A DNA stretch of 6,718 nucleotides from an uncultured bacterium. GTDB taxonomy: Bacteria; Bacillota; Clostridia; Lachnospirales; Lachnospiraceae. The notes below the pieces were generated by a model. It searched no databases. It had not been told where the DNA came from and was given only the letters and a program-made list of their open reading frames with translations. This document shows, piece by piece, positions 1 through 4,738 of this stretch (its first letter is position 1; every line of letters begins with the position of its first letter). A program made the position numbers and the translations under genes. The stretch is taken from NCBI GenBank assembly GCA_905214365.1, contig CAJMMH010000154.1:1-6718 (forward strand), written 5' to 3'.

Positions 1-61
1 CGTGAGAACCTACAATTCTCGATATGAGTATATTTACACATATTTTGAGTAGCAGAAAATT

Positions 62-721
62 ATGGATAAGAAAGCAATGTACAAGCTCAGCTACGGTCTG
101 TTTGTTGTCACCGCAAAAGAGGATGGCAGGGACAACGGCTGCATCATCAACACAGCGATTCAGGCGGCATCGGAGCCGAATCAGTTAAGCATCTGCGTCA
201 ATAAGTTAAACGCGACGCATGATATGATCAAAAAAACCGGCACGTTTACGGTATCGGTAATAAGCCAGAATGCGCAGTTTGACCTGTTTGAGCATTTCGG
301 ATTCCAGTCCGGCCGCGAGGTCAACAAGTTTGAGACATTTGGCGCGTGCGCGCGAGGAGAAAATGGACTCTATTACATTACCAGAGGAACCAACGCGTAT
401 ATATCTGTGAAGGTAACAAAGACAGAGGATCTGGGATCCCATACAATGTTTATCGGTGAGATCACGGATATGGAGGTACTGAGCGATGTGCCGTCCGTTA
501 CGTATGAATATTATCTGAATAATATTAAGCCGAAGCCAAAGGAAGTCGGAACGGCGGAGAGCGGTCAGACGATCTGGCGCTGCACGATCTGCGGCTATGA
601 ATATGTCGGCGAAGAGCTGCCGGAGGATTTTATCTGTCCTTTGTGCAAGCACCCGGCATCCGACTTTGAGAAGATTGTCAGAAAAGCAGAGCCGGGCCAG
701 AAGGAGGAAAAGCGTGGCTAA
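62..721 (+). CDS. hrb: High-molecular-weight rubredoxin (flavin reductase-like domain fused to rubredoxin)
   Basis: 219 residues. Residues 1 to about 160 resemble the FMN-binding flavin reductase-like (flavoredoxin) fold: the N-terminal YKLSYGLFVVTA, GCIINTAIQ, THDMIKKTGTFTVSV and FEHFGFQSGR stretches are typical of this clostridial family. A C-terminal rubredoxin follows, with iron ligands Cys174, Cys177 (CTICGY), Cys192 and Cys195 (CPLC). Only 14 residues separate the two Cys pairs, as in the short rubredoxin domains of Hrb and rubrerythrin; free rubredoxins have about 29. In Moorella, Hrb passes electrons from NAD(P)H to the diiron flavoprotein FprA, which reduces O2 or NO, so a cytoplasmic oxidative or nitrosative stress role is inferred here. 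No FprA gene is in the window. The start at 62 fits the family N-terminus, although no good Shine-Dalgarno precedes it and no convincing promoter is seen in bases 1-61. The next (broken) gene starts inside its last codons, which implies co-transcription. Confidence 0.9.
   Translation: MDKKAMYKLSYGLFVVTAKEDGRDNGCIINTAIQAASEPNQLSICVNKLNATHDMIKKTGTFTVSVISQNAQFDLFEHFGFQSGREVNKFETFGACARGENGLYYITRGTNAYISVKVTKTEDLGSHTMFIGEITDMEVLSDVPSVTYEYYLNNIKPKPKEVGTAESGQTIWRCTICGYEYVGEELPEDFICPLCKHPASDFEKIVRKAEPGQKEEKRG
701..707 (+). promoter_or_regulatory. Strong Shine-Dalgarno for the degenerate CMD-family gene
   Basis: AAGGAGG lies within the last codons of the rubredoxin gene and ends 6 bases before a GTG at 714. 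This is the strongest ribosome site in the left half of the window, yet the reading frame it serves is only 34 codons long. It is best explained as the surviving start of a once translationally coupled gene. Confidence 0.6.
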
Positions 722-928
722 GCTCATACAGACTGCAGGAAGGTATCCTGACTGTGACCGCGCTGATGGCGCAGGGAATTACCGATTCTTCTCTGAAATT
801 CCATTTGCAGGCATGTAATAGTAAACGCGGTCCGGTGGCAGAGACTGTATTGCAGATATCGGGAAATTGGCCGGAAAGCAGGTGCGGAAAAAATTCCGGG
901 AGTACATTGGAAGATGGGGGAAAGAAAA
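714..928 (+). pseudogene. Degenerate carboxymuconolactone decarboxylase (CMD/AhpD-like) family gene
   Basis: From GTG 714 the frame reads (M)AKLIQTAGR, the usual N-terminus of clostridial CMD-family proteins. It then leaves the family and stops at 818 after 34 codons. One frame over, starting around 745, comes ILTVTALMAQGITDSSLKFHLQ (the part VTALMAQGITDSSLKFHLQ is at 754-810), which is the conserved core helix region of the same family. The missing piece between the two blocks is roughly 30 codons in intact relatives, so an internal deletion with frameshift is inferred. Beyond 811 the bases only loosely recall the expected C-terminus (GCAGAGA...ATTGCAGA near 839-858, TGGCCGGAAAGC near 869-880), so the right boundary is approximate. 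Intact relatives are about 105-120 residues and act as small thiol-dependent peroxidase- or decarboxylase-like proteins. Its place directly behind a redox protein fits a lost redox partner. The 754 frame stays open to 1182 through the MATE gene but shows no family resemblance there. Confidence 0.65.
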
Positions 929-931
929 CAA

Positions 932-2281
932 ATGAGCAGAGGAAGGGCAGAAGGGGTATTTTACCGGAAGCTGTGGAGTCTGATGGTTCCGATTGTGCTT
1001 CAGAACCTGATGCTGGCGTTGGTGGCGGTAGCGGACGCGTTTATGCTGGGAGGCGTGGATCAGAACTATATGTCTGCGGTTTCGCTGGCAACGCAGATCC
1101 AGTTTATTCAGAACATGTTTCTGTCAGCGGCGACGGCGAGTCTCGGAATTCTGGGCGCTCAGTATTGGGGAAAGGGAGATAAAAAGACGCTGGACGCGAT
1201 TTTCGGCATGGCGCTGCGGCTGTGCGGACTGGTATCCGCGGCGTTTTTCGCAGCGTGCCTGTTTGGCGGAAGGTGTCTGATGGTTCTTTTTACCAATGAA
1301 GAGGTATTGATTGATTATGGAACCAGTTATCTGCGGGTCGCGGCTTTTTCGTATCTGCTTACTGGAATTTCCCAGTGTTATCTGACCATTATGAAGGTCA
1401 GCGAACACGCAAAGGCTGCTGCAGTGATCAGTTCCGCAGCAGTCTGTGTGAACATTGCGCTGAACGCACTGTTTATCTACGGCGGTTTTGGAATCGCGCC
1501 GATGGGGGTACAGGGAGCGGCGCTGGCAACTCTGATTGCGCGTATTCTTGAATTTGGATGCGCTGCCGCAATATCCATGCAGAAGGGCTATCTGCAACCG
1601 AAGATGTCAGACTTGTTCCATAGAGACCGGCAGCTGGCACATGATTTCTGGAAATGCGCAATGCCGATTCTCGGCGCGTGTCTGTTCTGGGGTGTCGGTC
1701 TTACGTCATACTCGTCATTTCTTGGGCATATGGGAACCGATGCGGCGGCAGCCAATTCGGTAGCAGCTGTCGTCCGGGAGCTGGTGTGCTGTTTCAGCGC
1801 TGGTATGTCCGGCGCGGCCGGAATTATGGTTGGCAATGAATTAGGAGCCGGAAAGCTGGAAAAAGGAAAGGAATATGGAATCCGCCTGATGAAACTGTCG
1901 TTTATCTGCGGTATTTTTGCTGCGCTTGTGATGTGCGCGGCGATCCCGGTTGTCATGAATTCTGTGAAGCTGACACCGGAGGCTGCAGAGTATCTGAAGG
2001 GAATGTTTGCGATCATTGTCATTTATCTGATCGGCCGGTCAGTAAATGCGGTGATTATCAACGGAGTTTTCAGCGCTGGCGGAGATACGATGTTTGATAT
2101 GTACAGCCTGGCGGTCTGCATGTGGTGTCTGGCAATTCCGTTAGCGGCAGCAGGAACCTATTGGTTTCACTGGCCGGTTGTGCTTGTATACGCGTGCACC
2201 TGTATTGATGAGGTCGGAAAGGTTCCGTGGGTGCTGTACCATTTCAAAAAGTATAAATGGGTAAAAGATCTGACACGGTGA
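932..2281 (+). CDS. MATE family multidrug/metabolite efflux transporter
   Basis: About 449 residues from this start, the usual MATE length, with roughly twelve hydrophobic segments in two related halves. The N-terminal half carries VPIVLQNLMLALVAVADAFMLG and LGILGAQYWGKGD (residues about 71-83). The C-terminal half carries the matching SGAAGIMVGNELGAGKLEKGKEYG block (GNELGAGK at about 301-308). MATE proteins sit in the cytoplasmic membrane and export organic cations, drugs or metabolites using a Na+ or H+ gradient; the substrate cannot be read from sequence. The ATG at 932 is preferred because GGGGGAAAG (916-924) lies at suitable spacing. An in-frame ATG at 914 would add six residues (MGERKQ) and cannot be excluded. 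The gene follows the CMD remnant with no obvious promoter of its own, so it may be read from the rubredoxin promoter. The stop codon abuts a palindromic element. Confidence 0.92.
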   Translation: MSRGRAEGVFYRKLWSLMVPIVLQNLMLALVAVADAFMLGGVDQNYMSAVSLATQIQFIQNMFLSAATASLGILGAQYWGKGDKKTLDAIFGMALRLCGLVSAAFFAACLFGGRCLMVLFTNEEVLIDYGTSYLRVAAFSYLLTGISQCYLTIMKVSEHAKAAAVISSAAVCVNIALNALFIYGGFGIAPMGVQGAALATLIARILEFGCAAAISMQKGYLQPKMSDLFHRDRQLAHDFWKCAMPILGACLFWGVGLTSYSSFLGHMGTDAAAANSVAAVVRELVCCFSAGMSGAAGIMVGNELGAGKLEKGKEYGIRLMKLSFICGIFAALVMCAAIPVVMNSVKLTPEAAEYLKGMFAIIVIYLIGRSVNAVIINGVFSAGGDTMFDMYSLAVCMWCLAIPLAAAGTYWFHWPVVLVYACTCIDEVGKVPWVLYHFKKYKWVKDLTR

Positions 2282-2326
2282 TAACTGGTTACTGTTTGAG
2301 CGTAGCGTGAACAGTAACGATAACTG
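2280..2326. repeat. Short palindrome flanked by 8-bp direct repeats
   Basis: A perfect 9-bp inverted repeat, GTTACTGTT (2288-2296) and AACAGTAAC (2310-2318), surrounds a 13-base loop containing GCGTAGCG. Immediately outside it on both sides is the same 8-mer, GATAACTG (2280-2287 and 2319-2326). A palindrome bounded by direct repeats is what a small non-autonomous or REP-like insertion with target duplication would leave. It lies directly after the MATE stop codon, where such insertions are tolerated. No T-run follows, so it is a poor intrinsic terminator, though the RNA hairpin could still protect a 3' end. Confidence 0.55.
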
Positions 2327-2334
2327 AGCATGTC

Positions 2335-2345
2335 CTGAATATCAG
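2335..2345. promoter_or_regulatory. Possible operator upstream of the purine permease promoter
   Basis: CTGAATATCAG is a perfect palindrome of CTGA/TCAG arms with a 3-base centre. Its right part, AATATCAG (2338-2345), recurs exactly at 2366-2373, inside the spacer of the predicted promoter. A full site just upstream of the -35 box plus a half site in the spacer is a plausible regulator-binding layout. The regulator is unknown, and in so AT-rich a stretch chance is a real alternative. Confidence 0.25.
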
Positions 2346-2357
2346 CCAATTTTGTAA

Positions 2358-2386
2358 TTGTAAAAAATATCAGGATGCGTTATACT
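2358..2386 (+). promoter_or_regulatory. Predicted sigma-70/SigA promoter of the NCS2 permease
   Basis: TTGTAA (2358-2363) and TATACT (2381-2386) are separated by exactly 17 bases and match the TTGACA/TATAAT consensus at 4 and 5 of 6 positions. Transcription would begin near 2393, leaving a leader of about 60 bases before the permease start. This is the clearest promoter in the window and makes the permease gene independent of the genes upstream. Confidence 0.55.
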
Positions 2387-2411
2387 GAAGAAGCGCGTAA
2401 AAACAAAGGAA

Positions 2412-2437
2412 TGTACGCCCGGATGTTCGGGAGTACA
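2412..2437 (+). other. Leader hairpin before the permease ribosome site
   Basis: TGTAC (2412-2416) pairs with GTACA (2433-2437). After a single G/A mismatch, CCCG (2418-2421) pairs with CGGG (2428-2431) around a 6-base loop. The structure ends nine bases before the GGAGG ribosome site, so it may stabilise the mRNA 5' end or affect initiation. It does not resemble a purine riboswitch: the leader is too short, and the conserved junction and loop sequences of that class are not seen. Confidence 0.35.
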
Positions 2438-2455
2438 AAAAAGATGGAGGGGAAA

Positions 2456-3880
2456 ATGGAAAAGATCTTCAAACTCAGGCAGAACGGCACGACGGTTAAA
2501 ACCGAGATTATTGCCGGTCTGACCACATTCATGACAATGGCGTATATTATTGCGCTGAACCCGAACCTTCTGACCAATTTCGGAGCAGAGGGAAGCGGAC
2601 TGTGGAACGGCGTCTTTATGGCGACCTGTATTGCGTCCTTTATCGGTATGATGGTAATGGCATTCGCGGCGAATAAGCCGTTTGCGATGGCTCCAGGAAT
2701 GGGACTGAACAGCTTTTTTGCGGTTGTTGTCGGCAATATTGCAGGCATGACAGGCATGAGCTATTTGGAATCCTTCCAGTCCGCGCTGTGCATCATCCTG
2801 ATTGAGGGTATCATTTTTATCATTTTGTCTGTACTAAACATCCGTGACAAGATTGTCAATGCGATTCCGCTTGGCGTGCGTCTTGGTATTTCGCCGGCAA
2901 TCGGCCTGATGCTGCTCAACATTGGTGTTGGTTCCAATGCCGGAGTTTACTCCGAAACCGGCGGCCCGTTCTTTGTGATGAGAGATTTCTTCGGAGCGCT
3001 GACTCCGAGTGTTGCACAGAAAGCAATGGGAAGCGGATATACGCAGATGGTTCTGACGGTTGTAACGATGTTCATCGGACTGTTTGTGATCATCGTTCTG
3101 GCAAAGAAGGGCGTTAAGGCAGCCGTTATCCTTGGTATGCTGGCAGCTTCTGTTATTTACTGGGCTGGCGAGGCACTGTTCCTTCACACCAATCCGTTTG
3201 CAAGCCTTGCGGGAGCATCCTTTGTGCCTCCGTTTGCGGATATGGCAGAAAACACACTGTTCCATTTTGATTTCAGCGGATTTTTGCAGATCGGCTGGTT
3301 TACCGCAGTTACTCTGGTAATTACTTTCTGCATCATCGATATGTTTGATACCATCGGAACACTGGTTGGAACCGCGTCCCGCGCAGGTATGGTTGACAAG
3401 GACGGAAACATGCCGCAGATGAAGGAAGCGCTTCTGGCTGATGCGGTTGGTACTGTTGCAGGCGCAGTGGCCGGAACCTCTACCGTTACGACTTTTGTTG
3501 AGTCCGCGTCCGGCGTTGAGGCAGGCGGAAGAACCGGTTTGACCGCGTTCACAACCGGAATCCTGTTCCTGGCGTGTATCTTTATTGCCCCGATTGCAGC
3601 GATCATCCCGGCAGCGGCAACGTCTTCCGCGCTGATCTATGTTGGTATCCTGATGATTTCCGGTCTGTCCAAGATTGACTTTACCGATATCTTCCAGACT
3701 GTTCCGGCGGCAATCATGCTGATCTCCATGCCGATTTCCGGTTCTATCGGACACGGCATTGGTCTGGCTCTGATTTCCTACACCATCATGAAGGTATTTA
3801 CCGGAAAGGCAAAGGAAGTTTCGATCCTGACGTATGTGATTTCTCTGATCTTCCTGCTGAAGTTCTTCCTGGTTGTATAA
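2456..3880 (+). CDS. NCS2 family purine (adenine/guanine/hypoxanthine) permease, AzgA/PbuG type
   Basis: 474 residues with many hydrophobic segments, the normal size for the AzgA/PbuG/PbuO branch of nucleobase:cation symporter 2, which imports purine bases with protons across the cytoplasmic membrane. Family marks are visible: EIIAGLTTFMTMAYIIALNP (residues 17-36), FAMAPGMGLNSFF (76-88), MFDTIGTLVGTASRAG (from 296), and GTSTVTTFVESASGVEAGGRTG (340-361), which holds the substrate-region acidic residue Glu349. The precise purine is not decidable from sequence. The frame is open from 2375, but the ATG at 2456 is chosen because GGAGG (2446-2450) lies 5 bases upstream and the protein then begins MEKIFKLRQNGT as relatives do; the extra 27 residues look like translated leader. 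It appears to be monocistronic, with its own promoter. Confidence 0.93.
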   Translation: MEKIFKLRQNGTTVKTEIIAGLTTFMTMAYIIALNPNLLTNFGAEGSGLWNGVFMATCIASFIGMMVMAFAANKPFAMAPGMGLNSFFAVVVGNIAGMTGMSYLESFQSALCIILIEGIIFIILSVLNIRDKIVNAIPLGVRLGISPAIGLMLLNIGVGSNAGVYSETGGPFFVMRDFFGALTPSVAQKAMGSGYTQMVLTVVTMFIGLFVIIVLAKKGVKAAVILGMLAASVIYWAGEALFLHTNPFASLAGASFVPPFADMAENTLFHFDFSGFLQIGWFTAVTLVITFCIIDMFDTIGTLVGTASRAGMVDKDGNMPQMKEALLADAVGTVAGAVAGTSTVTTFVESASGVEAGGRTGLTAFTTGILFLACIFIAPIAAIIPAAATSSALIYVGILMISGLSKIDFTDIFQTVPAAIMLISMPISGSIGHGIGLALISYTIMKVFTGKAKEVSILTYVISLIFLLKFFLVV

Positions 3881-3882
3881 GA

Positions 3883-3984
3883 AAAATCCATGAGCGGCAG
3901 ATGGCAGTCCCGGAAATGTACGGATAGCTGCAAAGCCGGTCTGGCGCGGCTGTGCAGCAGCATAGATTGCGGACTGTTGATTTT
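3883..3984 (+). other. Foldable 3' region after the permease, possible terminator
   Basis: No credible gene is seen between 3881 and 4007. Three nested pairings are possible: AAAATC (3883-3888) with GATTTT (3979-3984); CAGTCC (3905-3910) with GGACTG (3971-3976); and an inner hairpin of GCTGCA/TGCAGC (3927-3932 with 3953-3958) stacked on AGCC/GGCT (3934-3937 with 3948-3951). The structure ends in TTGATTTT, so a diffuse intrinsic terminator of the permease transcript is the simplest reading. The internal loops are large, and a chance fold is possible. A 33-codon frame at 3890-3991 has no ribosome site and was not called. Confidence 0.3.
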
Positions 3985-4010
3985 GGCATAAATAAGAGCA
4001 AACGAAAATG

Positions 4011-4056
4011 GAGCAATCCCTCCGGAACAGACACAGGTCTGGGCGGAGGGATTCTC
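4011..4056. terminator. Strong inverted repeat, terminator-like hairpin
   Basis: AATCCCTCCG (4015-4024) and CGGAGGGATT (4044-4053) form a perfect 10-bp stem. Inside it CAGAC (4028-4032) pairs with GTCTG (4037-4041) around the 4-base loop ACAG. Outside it GAG (4011-4013) can pair with CTC (4054-4056) past one bulged C. On the + strand no U-run follows (CTCTGTATCC). On the - strand the stem is followed by CATTTTCGTTT, a better but still broken U-tract. It may end the permease transcript or be the leader element of the truncated gene that follows. Confidence 0.4.
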
Positions 4057-4085
4057 TGTATCCGGATGAAAAGAAGAACATGTGT

Positions 4086-4217
4086 ATGAATCTGAAGCTG
4101 GTAAAATTGTCGCAGGAATACCGGGAACAGCTCTGTGATATGATGGAGGTAAACATGCAGCTGCGATTTCGGAAAGCGGGAAAGGAACGATTATGGGAAT
4201 TGAACTGGAATTTTTGA
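4086..4217 (+). pseudogene. Truncated GNAT acetyltransferase remnant (N-terminus only)
   Basis: From the ATG at 4086 the frame reads MNLKLVKLSQEYREQLCDMM, very like the start of clostridial GNAT-family N-acetyltransferases (pattern LKLVxLxxEYxxQLxxMM). After about residue 22 the resemblance ends: the acceptor and acetyl-CoA-binding parts are absent. The frame continues as unrelated MQLRFRKAGKERL and stops at 4217, inside the phosphatase gene. Intact members have about 170 residues, so at least 85% of the gene is missing. The frame is open upstream to an ATG at 4008 in the hairpin, but that part has no family likeness. No convincing ribosome site precedes 4086. The family assignment rests on about 20 residues recognised by eye. 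Confidence 0.45.
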
Positions 4218-4738
4218 ATGCGCTGCAGTCGCTGCATACGCCGCTCGGCGACTGGCTGATGGTGCTTGTGACAACGCTCGGCGAGGCGGGAATTGTATGG
4301 ATTGTGCTGACGGCGGTGCTCTTGTGTATTCCGAAGACAAGAAAGACCGGACTGGTTGTGGCGGCGGCGCTGCTGATTAACCTGGTTTTGTGCAATGGAA
4401 TGCTCAAACCGCTTGCGGCAAGGACGCGCCCGTTTGTATTGAATCCGACAATAGAGCTTCTGGCAATGCGGCCGACAGATTATTCCTTTCCGTCCGGTCA
4501 TACGTCGGCATCGTTTGCTGCCGCGTGGGCATTGGTTTTGTGCCGGAAGGAATACGGTGTCGGATGGCTGTGGAAGGCGGCGTTAGTGCTGGCAGTGCTG
4601 ATTGCGTTTTCCCGTATGTATCTGTATATGCACTTTCCAACGGATGTGCTTGGCGGCTTGGCAGTCGGACTGCTTTCCGGATGGATTGCATGGTATGGAA
4701 AGGGAGTAATTCAGAAGAGAAGGAAAGTAAACGAATGA
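4193..4738 (+). CDS. PAP2 family membrane phosphatase (undecaprenyl-diphosphatase/lipid phosphatase-like)
   Basis: 181 residues with several hydrophobic segments and all three PAP2 (type 2 phosphatidic acid phosphatase) motifs: K72-x6-R79-P80 (KPLAARTRP), P100-S-G-H103 (PSGHTS), and S140-R141-x5-H147-x3-D151 (SRMYLYMHFPTD). His103 and His147 are the expected acid/base and nucleophile, in line with an active enzyme. Relatives of this size remove phosphate from undecaprenyl diphosphate (BcrC-like) or other lipid phosphates at the outer face of the cytoplasmic membrane; which substrate applies cannot be told here. AAAGGAA at 4181-4187 supports the ATG at 4193. The end overlaps the next start as ATGA (4735-4738), so the two genes are translationally coupled. 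Confidence 0.9.
   Translation: MGIELEFLNALQSLHTPLGDWLMVLVTTLGEAGIVWIVLTAVLLCIPKTRKTGLVVAAALLINLVLCNGMLKPLAARTRPFVLNPTIELLAMRPTDYSFPSGHTSASFAAAWALVLCRKEYGVGWLWKAALVLAVLIAFSRMYLYMHFPTDVLGGLAVGLLSGWIAWYGKGVIQKRRKVNE

Noticed and set aside
4..20. GAGAA/TTCTC inverted repeat upstream of hrb
   Set aside because: A 5-bp stem with a 7-base loop is expected by chance, and it is not placed as an operator to any convincing promoter.
2334..2374. CCTGAATAT with ATATCAGG as a terminator stem after the MATE gene
   Set aside because: The stem is AT-rich, needs a bulge, has a loop of about 24 bases and no T-run; the repeated AATATCAG is better seen as a possible protein site.
3890..3991. 33-codon frame starting MSGRWQSRK after the permease
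   Set aside because: There is no Shine-Dalgarno and no recognisable similarity, and it coincides with complementary segments better explained as RNA structure.
2834..4501. Very long open frame on the - strand (555 codons)
   Set aside because: It lies opposite the NCS2 permease, the gap and the phosphatase. Its translation is rich in Arg, Gln, Ser and Cys with no recognisable domain, typical of an antisense shadow of a hydrophobic GC-rich gene.
4390..4734. N-terminal extension of the DUF5696-like protein by 115 residues
   Set aside because: This part overlaps the phosphatase, which has all its catalytic motifs in its own frame. The extension has no domain and no ribosome site, while the ATGA overlap at 4735 gives a natural start.
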